Shown one piece after another: positions 1-6,104 of a stretch of DNA of 6,918 bases. Source of the stretch: Lentisphaeria bacterium (lineage in GTDB: Bacteria; Verrucomicrobiota; Lentisphaeria; Victivallales; JAUVCU01); the NCBI GenBank assembly GCA_030590715.1, contig JAUVCU010000081.1, positions 1-6,918 of the forward strand, read 5' to 3'. Under the pieces are notes generated by a model. That model was not told the DNA's origin. It saw only the letters and a program-made list of their open reading frames with translations, and did no database searches. Numbering within the stretch: the stretch's first letter is position 1; each line of letters starts with the position of its first letter. Position numbers and translations under genes: made by a program.

Positions 1-179
1 AGCGTTATACAAACTTAGCGGACAATTTAGAAGCCGGAAAAGTATTCAAAAAAGATGGAAAAGTAACATGGCGCTGCCTTAACTGTGGATATCTGCATGA
101 AGGCGATGAAGCAATTCAGCTCTGCCCTGCATGTCTTCATCCACAATCATACTTTGAAGTTCTCGGAGAAAACTGGTAG
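1..179 (+). CDS. Rubrerythrin-type protein, C-terminal rubredoxin domain (5' truncated)
   Basis: Only the last 58 codons are present; the frame is open at the left edge and ends in TAG at 177-179. The peptide is a rubredoxin-like FeS4 domain. It has a CLNC knuckle (Cys25/Cys28 of the visible part) followed by GY, then a CPAC knuckle (Cys41/Cys44) followed by LHPQSYFE. The CxxCGY...CPxCxHPxxYFE pattern at the very C-terminus is the hallmark of rubrerythrins, in which an N-terminal diiron four-helix domain reduces hydrogen peroxide using electrons passed through this iron site. The diiron domain would lie upstream and cannot be checked here, so a shorter relative or another rubredoxin fusion is possible. 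These are typically cytoplasmic peroxide-defence proteins of anaerobes and microaerophiles. A strong terminator directly follows, so the gene is separate from the downstream operon. Confidence 0.88.
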   Translation, partial: RYTNLADNLEAGKVFKKDGKVTWRCLNCGYLHEGDEAIQLCPACLHPQSYFEVLGENW

Positions 180-187
180 TAAGGCCC

Positions 188-218
188 AAAAAGCTGCCCG
201 ATTCGGGCAGCTTTTTTT
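188..218 (+). terminator. Intrinsic (Rho-independent) terminator of the rubrerythrin gene
   Basis: A perfect GC-rich stem, GCTGCCCG (193-200) with CGGGCAGC (204-211), closes on a 3-base ATT loop. It is extended by five A-T pairs (188-192 with 212-216) and ends in a run of seven T. It starts 8 bases after the TAG. The A-run on the left arm means it could also work on the opposite strand, but no minus-strand gene converges on it in this window. Confidence 0.95.
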
Positions 219-240
219 ATGATCCTAAATTACAAGAAAT

Positions 241-317
241 CATTAACAAATACAAAAGTTTAGTATTTCGATCAACTTTAATGGCATTAACGGGTACATT
301 ATTGTTCCATTAACAAA
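241..317 (+). repeat. Three direct copies of CATTAAC, two extended to 10 bases
   Basis: CATTAAC occurs at 241-247, 285-291 and 308-314. The first and third copies extend to an identical 10-mer, CATTAACAAA (241-250 and 308-317). Start-to-start spacings are 44 and 23 bases, about four and two helical turns, so all three could lie on the same face of the DNA. They sit upstream of the candidate promoters, where an activator or repressor could bind. In sequence this AT-rich, chance recurrence is quite possible, and no known regulator is being claimed. Confidence 0.3.
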
Positions 318-386
318 AAATAGCTCACAAAAAAGCAATAAACTTCTCCTCAAAACTGGAATGCCACTATTTCCATGTTATTTTTT

Positions 387-416
387 TTGAGCTGAAATTA
401 TACCAAAAGCGATAAA
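387..416 (+). promoter_or_regulatory. Candidate sigma70-type promoter (weak match)
   Basis: TTGAGC (387-392) and GATAAA (411-416) are separated by 18 bases and each match four of the six consensus positions. Transcription would start near 423, leaving a leader of roughly 140 bases before the ATG at 566. A competing pair is TTAACG (451-456) and TTTAAT (475-480), also with an 18-base spacer. An isolated GATAAT lies at 494-499 without a good -35 partner. The terminator at 188-218 makes a promoter somewhere in this region likely, but its exact position is a guess. Confidence 0.25.
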
Positions 417-565
417 AGGGTTAAAACATTACATATTTTTGAGAGTTAAGTTAACGAATACGCAAAAAATATGTTTTAATAAAGGGTTTAGTAGATAATA
501 TTAGCTCCGCAAAACACCCGATGAAGAGCCTATCGACTTTAAAGCAAAGCATTAGGAAATAGTAA

Positions 566-1435
566 ATGAACGAAATCATCAGTGATATAGAACAGATTAG
601 AAATGAAATAATTAGTACACTTGACTCCACAAGTCTGTCACCAATAGTTCCAGAAATCGCGAAATATGTAGCCAGTGGGAAAATGCTTAGGGGCAAACTT
701 CCGAGATATATCTGTTCAACTAGACCAAGCACACTATCGATGGAAGAGGCGACAAAGATCGGGGCTTCAATCGAGATGGTTCATGCGGCAAGCCTTGTGC
801 ACGATGATATAATAGACAACTCTGAACTTCGACGAGGAATGCCCTCTTTCTGGAAAGCAAAAGGAGTGCAAGGCGCAATACTGTTTGGCGATATGCTCAT
901 TTGTAAATCTTTTAAACTCATCAACGACACAATTCCTTGTAAGATATCGGACCTCATCAATCTAACAACATCTGTCTGTGAAGCAGAAGTTTCACAGGAA
1001 CTTATTTCCAAAGGCAGAGAGATCACTTATCAAGAATCAATCGAAATAGCACGCAAAAAAACAGGTTCATTATTTGCTTTTGCAGCATCATGCTGCGGTT
1101 CAAAAGACGAAGAACTCAGTGCAGCTCTAAAAGAAGCGGGATACCGGCTTGGAACAGCATATCAGCTTGCCGATGACGTTTTGGATGCATACGGGAGTGA
1201 AGAAGTAACCGACAAGCCTATTGGAAATGATAAAAAAGCCGGAAAATCAACATTAGCGAATATGGATAGTGTTGAGCTGAATATTCAGGATGAAATTATT
1301 TCTTTATATGAATCGTATAAAGAACTGCTAGCACCATGGCCCGAAGTGAAAGAATCTTGGGCTGAATATCTGAATAATGAATTTAAGCCAGTGATTGATA
1401 AATTTCTTAAAAACTATATAACCGATAACGCGTAG
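566..1435 (+). CDS. Trans-polyprenyl diphosphate synthase (quinone side-chain type)
   Basis: A 289-residue cytoplasmic isoprenyl synthase that would condense isopentenyl diphosphate onto an allylic diphosphate to build an all-trans chain. Family motifs in order: GKxLRG at 38-43 (normally GGKRxRP; Lys39 and Arg42 kept), the first aspartate-rich motif DDIID at 80-84 followed by Arg89-Arg90-Gly, Lys165-Thr166-Gly, the second motif DDVLD at 203-207, and KPIGND...GK at 217-227 ending with Lys227. The first motif is the DDxxD form without the two-residue insertion of bacterial farnesyl synthases, and residue -5 before it is small (Ala75), both favouring a longer product. It is shorter than typical octaprenyl synthases (about 320). 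The start is supported by AGGA at 554-557, 8 bases upstream. Its stop is 12 bases from the nqrA start, so the two are probably co-transcribed, which suggests a role in making the quinone tail. A geranylgeranyl synthase cannot be excluded; exact chain length is not readable. Confidence 0.9.
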   Translation: MNEIISDIEQIRNEIISTLDSTSLSPIVPEIAKYVASGKMLRGKLPRYICSTRPSTLSMEEATKIGASIEMVHAASLVHDDIIDNSELRRGMPSFWKAKGVQGAILFGDMLICKSFKLINDTIPCKISDLINLTTSVCEAEVSQELISKGREITYQESIEIARKKTGSLFAFAASCCGSKDEELSAALKEAGYRLGTAYQLADDVLDAYGSEEVTDKPIGNDKKAGKSTLANMDSVELNIQDEIISLYESYKELLAPWPEVKESWAEYLNNEFKPVIDKFLKNYITDNA

Positions 1436-1447
1436 TGGAGTCGATAA

Positions 1448-2842
1448 ATGGGAAACTACAAAATCAAAAAAGGCTTTGACATCGAGTTGGACGGTAAACC
1501 GTCCTGTGATCTTGAAGTCTTAGCAGACACAGGTGAAGTTGGGGTTTTACCACTCGAAATTCACGGTGTTAGGTGGCGTTTACTTGTCGAAGAAGGTGAC
1601 AAAGTCAAACGTGGGGACGCTTTGTTGGAAGATAAGCAAAGCACAAATTTCAAGCTTAGGGCTCCGGCTTCAGGAACAATTGGCAAAATTACTCGTGGGG
1701 AGCGACGTTTTGTTAAAAGTATCCTTATCGAAACTGATGGAAACTCAGAAGAAGTAACGTTCAACAAGTATAATGTACCAGATATCAAAAAACTCTCGGC
1801 TGATAAAATCATTTCTCAGTTGGAAACAACGGGTTATTTGGCATACTTGATCCAACGTCCTTTCTCAAAAATGGCAGAGACTTCTCAGAAACCTAAATCT
1901 ATTTTTGTTAATGGTATGAATACAGGTCCATTCCAGGCAGATGCTTCTGTTGTGGTTGAAGATGATCCCAAAGCTTTTCAGGCTGGGATTGAGATTCTTA
2001 ATAAACTTACAGATGGAGATGTAAACCTTTGTCTTGAAAAAGATACTCAAGGCAAAATAACTGAGATTGAAAACACTAAGATCCACACTTTCTCAGGAGT
2101 TCACCCGGCAGGTAACACAAGTGTTCACATCAGCAAAATCGATCCAATGGCCCCTACAGATATTATCTGGACAATAAAAGCTGTTGATCTTGTTCAGATC
2201 GGAAAACTATTCCTGACGGGATCACTTCCCGCAACTAAAATTGTTTCTCTTGGTGGTAACGTTGTCGTGGAAGACCAGGCAAAGCACTACAAAGTTCCTG
2301 TTGGTGCTCCAAACTCTATCTTTGCAGACAAAATTGAGTCGGGCGATATTCGTTATATTTGCGGTGATGTTTTGGCTGGAAACAAAATATCAAAAGATGA
2401 TTTCATTGGGATGTACCAGTCATCACTAACGGTGATTCCGGAAAGCGAAGAACGCCATTTCATGGGTTGGGCAATGCCTGGTATTACAGACTACAGTTAC
2501 TCACGCACTTTTGTTTCATCTATCATTAACTTTTTCTTCGGAAGAAAGCTGGTAGCTGATATTCTTGGCAAAGACCTTTGCCGTTTGAATACAAATACAA
2601 ACGGTGGATTGCGAGCAATGGTTCTTACGGGGTACTACGACAAAGTAATGCCTATGAATATCATGGTCGACTATCTGGTCCGTGCTGTTCTGGCAAAAGA
2701 TACCGATGAAGCAATACAACTTGGAATACTTGAAACAGCACCAGAAGACTTCGCTCTTTGTGATTTTATCTGTCCTTCGAAAATGGAGATCCAGGAAATC
2801 ATTCAAAAAGGACTGGACATGATTGAAGAGGAGGGAATCTAA
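1448..2842 (+). CDS. nqrA: Na+-translocating NADH:quinone reductase subunit A
   Basis: The 464-residue peripheral, cofactor-free subunit of Na+-NQR, on the cytoplasmic side, which takes part in quinone binding with NqrB. The N-terminus has the family signature KKGFDIELDGKP (residues 7-18). A barrel-sandwich (lipoyl-like) domain follows, with GVLPLEIHGVRWRLLVEEGD and KVKRGDALLEDK, then APASGTIG and GERRFVKSILIE. The later SIFVNGMNTGPFQADA stretch matches the conserved core shared with RnfC. No membrane segment or FeS cysteine cluster is seen, which separates it from RnfC (an FeS protein). It is somewhat longer than the Vibrio protein (about 446). The start is the ATG at 1448 with GGAG at 1437-1440, 7 bases upstream. 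It is the first nqr gene, 12 bases after the polyprenyl synthase, and its own 3' end carries the ribosome-binding site of nqrB. Confidence 0.97.
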   Translation: MGNYKIKKGFDIELDGKPSCDLEVLADTGEVGVLPLEIHGVRWRLLVEEGDKVKRGDALLEDKQSTNFKLRAPASGTIGKITRGERRFVKSILIETDGNSEEVTFNKYNVPDIKKLSADKIISQLETTGYLAYLIQRPFSKMAETSQKPKSIFVNGMNTGPFQADASVVVEDDPKAFQAGIEILNKLTDGDVNLCLEKDTQGKITEIENTKIHTFSGVHPAGNTSVHISKIDPMAPTDIIWTIKAVDLVQIGKLFLTGSLPATKIVSLGGNVVVEDQAKHYKVPVGAPNSIFADKIESGDIRYICGDVLAGNKISKDDFIGMYQSSLTVIPESEERHFMGWAMPGITDYSYSRTFVSSIINFFFGRKLVADILGKDLCRLNTNTNGGLRAMVLTGYYDKVMPMNIMVDYLVRAVLAKDTDEAIQLGILETAPEDFALCDFICPSKMEIQEIIQKGLDMIEEEGI

Positions 2843-2845
2843 AAC

Positions 2846-4069
2846 ATGAAAATACTTTTAAATATACTGGATAAAGTCAGGCCGCTTTTTGAAAAAGGTG
2901 GAAAGCTGGAGCTTTTATATCCATTGTTCGAAATGAAGGACACGTTCCTTTTTACTCCGCCAGAGACGACGCACAAAGGGGCCCACGTTCGTGATGCTAT
3001 GGACCTTAAACGATTTATGTCTTTTGTGATTCTTGCTCTTATTCCTTGTACTATTTTCGGTATCTGGAATGCCGGATATCAGTACAACACGTGGAATGTT
3101 GATGCGACAACACTGGAATACCCGACCCGTTTCCTTATGGATCTGTATGCTGGGGCGACAATGGTAATTCCGATTATTGCAGTTTCGTACATTGTCGGTG
3201 GACTGTGGGAAGTTCTTTTTTCAGTTGTCCGCAACCACGAGATCAATGAGGGATTCCTGGTAACAGGTCTGATTTTTCCGCTAACACTTCCTCCTACAAC
3301 TCCGTTGTGGCAGGTTGCTATCGCCGTTTCATTTGGTGTGGTTATCGGTAAAGAGATCTTCGGCGGAACGGGAATGAACATTCTGAATCCTGCGCTCGTT
3401 GGTCGTGCTTTCCTTTTCATCGCTTACTCTAAAAATATGACTGGAGACGTATGGGTAAAACTAAATACCAATAGCGAGATTATTCAATTCATTACAGGGG
3501 CTGAAGACCTTACTCAAGTTGATACTTACACGGGAGCGACTCCGCTTGGAGTCCTAGCCGATCTTCCGGCAGGTCAAACCGCCGTAGAGGCTCTCGCCAG
3601 TAAAGGGTTTACATTGTCGAATATGTTCCTCGGAAATATTCCGGGAAGTATCGGTGAAACCTCAACATTGATGTGTCTTATCGGTGTAGTCATCCTTATG
3701 ATCACCGCTGTTGCATCGTGGAGAATCGTTGCTGCGGCCGTTGTAGGTTGTATTGCAGGTGGATTGCTGACAGGAGTTCTAAGTGACTCGACTGCCGCTC
3801 AGCTACCGTTCTACTATCACCTTGTTATGGGTGGTTTCGCTTACGGAGCATTCTTCATGCTTACTGACCCTGTTTCCGCTGCGGCAACTAATCTCGGTAA
3901 ACTGATTTACGGATTTATGTTCGGTATTCTTATTGTTCTGATAAGGGTATTCAATCCGGGATTCCCTGAGTGCGTTATGCTTGTGATCCTGTTCATGAAT
4001 GTTGTTGCACCTGTTATTGATAACTTTGTTGTTGAATCTCACATCAAAAGGAGGACTCGCCGTGGATGA
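2846..4069 (+). CDS. nqrB: Na+-translocating NADH:quinone reductase subunit B
   Basis: A 407-residue polytopic inner-membrane subunit with about ten hydrophobic segments; it holds covalent FMN and contributes to the Na+ pathway and quinone site. The flavinylation motif DTYTGAT lies at residues 226-232 (Dxx[S/T]GAT), so Thr232 is the expected phosphoester-linked FMN acceptor, equivalent to Thr236 of Vibrio cholerae. The conserved GGTGMNILNPALVGRAFLF and LTDPVSAA segments and the cytoplasmic N-terminal stretch are also characteristic. The gene begins 3 bases after the nqrA stop. AGGAGG at 2829-2834, inside the end of nqrA, lies 11 bases before the ATG, a slightly long spacer. Its last 8 bases overlap nqrC. 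Maturation needs an ApbE-type flavin transferase, which is not encoded in this window. RnfD is the paralogous alternative, but the neighbouring nqrA and nqrF rule that out. Confidence 0.97.
   Translation: MKILLNILDKVRPLFEKGGKLELLYPLFEMKDTFLFTPPETTHKGAHVRDAMDLKRFMSFVILALIPCTIFGIWNAGYQYNTWNVDATTLEYPTRFLMDLYAGATMVIPIIAVSYIVGGLWEVLFSVVRNHEINEGFLVTGLIFPLTLPPTTPLWQVAIAVSFGVVIGKEIFGGTGMNILNPALVGRAFLFIAYSKNMTGDVWVKLNTNSEIIQFITGAEDLTQVDTYTGATPLGVLADLPAGQTAVEALASKGFTLSNMFLGNIPGSIGETSTLMCLIGVVILMITAVASWRIVAAAVVGCIAGGLLTGVLSDSTAAQLPFYYHLVMGGFAYGAFFMLTDPVSAAATNLGKLIYGFMFGILIVLIRVFNPGFPECVMLVILFMNVVAPVIDNFVVESHIKRRTRRG
4049..4054 (+). promoter_or_regulatory. Ribosome-binding site that fixes the nqrC start
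   Basis: A perfect AGGAGG inside the 3' end of nqrB lies 7 bases before the GTG at 4062. No similar site precedes the in-frame ATG at 3999, so this element argues for the GTG start and for translation of nqrC coupled to the end of nqrB. Confidence 0.85.
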
Positions 4070-4787
4070 TTTTAAAACAATACGGTTTGCTCTGATTATA
4101 TGCCTGGGCTGTAGTTTGGTTCTTGCTTCTGCATATTCATTGCTTAACCCGCTTTATAAAGCAAATAAAGAAAATGAACTTCGCGAACTGGTTCTAAAAG
4201 CATGTGGTGAAGATATTTCAAAAGAAGGCCAAAAGCTAAGCAAAGAGAAAGTAGCCGAGCTATTTGAAAAACGAGTTGAAGTAAAAATTCTAAATAGTGA
4301 TGGAGACCTTGCTGACAAGCAGGATGTTTTCAAACTGTCAGACTCTCAGCAGTTCAAAGAGAAAAACGGTGTTAAGCAGTACTATCCGATTTACATATAC
4401 ACTGCAGAAACTGGTTCTAAGAAATTCGTAGTACAGATGAGTGGTAAAGGTCTGTGGTCAACTATTAAGACGCTGGTTGCTCTTGAGCCTGACTTCGCAA
4501 CTATTTCTGGTTTCGAGGTTATCGGACAGGGTGAAACGCCTGGTCTTGGTGGTGAGATTGAGAATCCTGAATTCAAAAAAGACTTCAAAGGCAAAAAGCT
4601 TTTTGCAAACGGTCAGCCTCTTCCATTCGAAGTGGTAAAACCGGGTGAACCAAAAAACAATCACAAAGTTGATGGTCTAAGTGGAGCGACAATGACATGT
4701 AAAGGTGTGACGAAGCTTATCAACAAAGACTTTACGATCTACAACAAATATTTTAGCTCTCTTCGCGCTGCAAAGGGAGGTATTTAA
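4062..4787 (+). CDS. nqrC: Na+-translocating NADH:quinone reductase subunit C
   Basis: A 241-residue membrane-anchored subunit with one N-terminal transmembrane helix (about residues 7-27) and a periplasmic domain that carries covalent FMN and relays electrons toward NqrB. The FMN motif DGLSGAT is at residues 204-210, making Thr210 the acceptor (Thr225 in V. cholerae). The conserved GKGLWSTIKTL and GETPGLGGE stretches confirm NqrC over RnfG. The start is a GTG at 4062, chosen because it follows AGGAGG by 7 bases and gives the short charged N-terminus MDDFKTIRF before the helix. An in-frame ATG at 3999 would add 21 hydrophobic residues that only mirror the coding of nqrB in another frame. The gene overlaps nqrB by 8 bases, ends 1 base before nqrD, and its tail contains the nqrD ribosome-binding site. 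Confidence 0.96.
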   Translation: MDDFKTIRFALIICLGCSLVLASAYSLLNPLYKANKENELRELVLKACGEDISKEGQKLSKEKVAELFEKRVEVKILNSDGDLADKQDVFKLSDSQQFKEKNGVKQYYPIYIYTAETGSKKFVVQMSGKGLWSTIKTLVALEPDFATISGFEVIGQGETPGLGGEIENPEFKKDFKGKKLFANGQPLPFEVVKPGEPKNNHKVDGLSGATMTCKGVTKLINKDFTIYNKYFSSLRAAKGGI

Positions 4788-4788
4788 T

Positions 4789-5397
4789 ATGGCTAAGCTA
4801 AAGAAAATATTAATTGAACCATTATCAAAGAATAACCCGATCACATGGCAGATTCTTGGAGTTTGTTCAGCGCTTGCCGTTACAACAAAAGTTGAAACGG
4901 CACTGGTTATGACAGCCTCACTGACACTGGTTACGGCTTTCTCTAATATGTCTATTTCATTGCTGAGAAATCACATCCCTTCAAAAATCCGAATGATCGT
5001 TGAGCTTTGTATTATTGCGACGCTGGTTATTCTTGCCGACATGGTACTGAAAGCTTTTGTTTACGATGTAAGTAAACAGCTGAGTGTATTTGTTGGACTG
5101 ATCATCACAAACTGTATCGTTATGGGTCGTGCCGAGGCATTCGCCTTGCAGAACCCACCATATCCTGCATTTATTGACGGTATAGGTAATGGTATCGGTT
5201 ACGGTATTGTTCTGATTCTTGTAGCTTCGTTCCGAGAACTCTTCGGATCTGGTAGCCTACTTGGTTATCAAATTATGCCAGATGCTTATCAACCAAACCT
5301 ATTGATGGTTCTGGCTCCTGGTGCATTTATCGTGATCGGATTGCTGATCTGGTTCCAGCGTACTTTCCTGGAAAAACAATTACGTGAAGAGAGCTAG
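4789..5397 (+). CDS. nqrD: Na+-translocating NADH:quinone reductase subunit D
   Basis: A 202-residue integral membrane protein with six predicted helices, homologous to RnfE. Cys26 (ILGVCSALAV) and Cys109 (ITNCIVMGRAEAFA) match the V. cholerae NqrD cysteines (29 and 112) that, with two from NqrE, bind the membrane-embedded [2Fe-2S] cluster. The second pair of conserved blocks, NPPYPAFIDGIGNGIGYG and FRELFGSG, are family hallmarks. Lysine-rich N-terminal residues and the basic C-terminus (FQRTFLEKQLREES) fit both ends in the cytoplasm, the opposite of NqrE. GGGAGG at 4775-4780 lies 8 bases before the ATG, and only one base separates it from nqrC. Confidence 0.97.
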   Translation: MAKLKKILIEPLSKNNPITWQILGVCSALAVTTKVETALVMTASLTLVTAFSNMSISLLRNHIPSKIRMIVELCIIATLVILADMVLKAFVYDVSKQLSVFVGLIITNCIVMGRAEAFALQNPPYPAFIDGIGNGIGYGIVLILVASFRELFGSGSLLGYQIMPDAYQPNLLMVLAPGAFIVIGLLIWFQRTFLEKQLREES

Positions 5398-5408
5398 GAG
5401 GAGACAAA

Positions 5409-6104
5409 ATGGACTTATTTAACTTAGCAATTGATTCGATATTTATCACAAATATCCTGTTATCATCGTTTCTTGGTATGTGTTCGTATCTGGCGCAATC
5501 AAAGAATATCGCCTCGGCAAAAGGTTTGGGAATGGCTGTTATCGTAGTTCTCACAATCTCGACGCCTCTTAACTGGCTGATCTACAAAGGCCTTCTTGAA
5601 GAAGGAGCACTTAGCTGGACAGGGTCTGAAACACTGGCAAACCTTGACCTGTCATTCCTGACACTGATCTGTTTTATTGCGGTAATCGCATCGCTGGTTC
5701 AGGTTCTCGAGATCATTATGGAAAACTTCTTCCACGCTCTATACAGTGCGTTGGGAATTTTCCTTCCACTGATCACGGTAAACTGTGCCATTCTTGGTGC
5801 TTCACTGTTCATGGTTGAGAGAGACTACACGTTTGCCGAAGCTTCGGTTTTCGGATTCTCATCCGGTGCTGGTTGGGCTCTGGCAATTTTACTTCTTGCC
5901 GGAATTCGTAAGAAGATGCGTTACTCAAATATTCCTGAAGGTCTTCGCGGACTTGGAATGGCGTTTATCATTACCGGACTTATGGCAATTGGTTTCATGG
6001 CATTCTCCGGTATCAGACTTGGCGGAGAGCCCGAAGCTAAACCGACTGAGAAAAAGGTTGAGACGACTACGATTACTCCAACTTTAGCCAAGGAGGAAGT
6101 GTAA
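5409..6104 (+). CDS. nqrE: Na+-translocating NADH:quinone reductase subunit E, with a C-terminal extension
   Basis: A 231-residue, six-helix membrane subunit, paralogous to NqrD with inverted topology. Cys25 (FLGMCSYLA) and Cys126 (ITVNCAILG) correspond to the V. cholerae NqrE cluster cysteines (26 and 120). Other family blocks are FHALYSALGIFLPLITVNCA, VERDYTFAEA and the basic loop IRKKMRYSNIPEGLRG. Most NqrE proteins are about 198-202 residues. The extra length here is a tail of about 27 residues after residue 204, rich in Glu, Lys, Pro and Thr, plus a few residues inserted near 64-78 between helices 2 and 3. The positive-inside rule and the known RnfA/NqrE topology place both additions on the periplasmic side. 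AGGAGG at 5396-5401 overlaps the nqrD stop and is 7 bases from the ATG. The stop overlaps the nqrF start (TAATG). Confidence 0.96.
   Translation: MDLFNLAIDSIFITNILLSSFLGMCSYLAQSKNIASAKGLGMAVIVVLTISTPLNWLIYKGLLEEGALSWTGSETLANLDLSFLTLICFIAVIASLVQVLEIIMENFFHALYSALGIFLPLITVNCAILGASLFMVERDYTFAEASVFGFSSGAGWALAILLLAGIRKKMRYSNIPEGLRGLGMAFIITGLMAIGFMAFSGIRLGGEPEAKPTEKKVETTTITPTLAKEEV

Larger units (their letters stand above)
219..565. other. AT-rich intergenic leader region upstream of the polyprenyl synthase-nqr operon
   Basis: About 347 bases without a convincing gene on either strand. It separates the terminated rubrerythrin gene from the next operon and so should hold the promoter and any control sites of that operon. 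Visible content: three CATTAAC copies near the left end, an imperfect inverted repeat TGGAA/TTCCA at 357-361 and 371-375, a run of eight T at 381-388, a self-complementary GTTAAC at 450-455, and several weak promoter-like hexamer pairs. No tRNA, known riboswitch or CRISPR structure is recognisable. Confidence 0.7.

Noticed and set aside
357..388. Possible second terminator or small-RNA end: TGGAA/TTCCA inverted repeat followed by eight T
   Set aside because: The stem is only five weak pairs with a 9-base loop, and it is separated from the T-run by several bases; there is no obvious upstream transcript for it to end.
502..534. Possible leader hairpin TAGCTC / GAGCCTA before the polyprenyl synthase
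   Set aside because: It needs a bulge and an 18-base loop and has only six pairs, too weak to call a structure or a riboswitch.
451..732. A minus-strand hydrophobic open frame of 93 codons
   Set aside because: It overlaps the 5' end of the well-supported polyprenyl synthase, shows no family motif, and its hydrophobicity is what antisense reading of charged helical coding sequence often gives.
3999..4061. N-terminal extension of nqrC from the ATG at 3999
   Set aside because: It lies wholly inside nqrB, lacks a ribosome-binding site, and adds residues not expected in NqrC; the GTG at 4062 with AGGAGG 7 bases upstream is much better.
4095..4125. Lipobox-like LGC in the N-terminal helix of NqrC
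   Set aside because: The -3 residue is Cys rather than Leu, and NqrC is a normal transmembrane-anchored protein, so lipidation is not supported.
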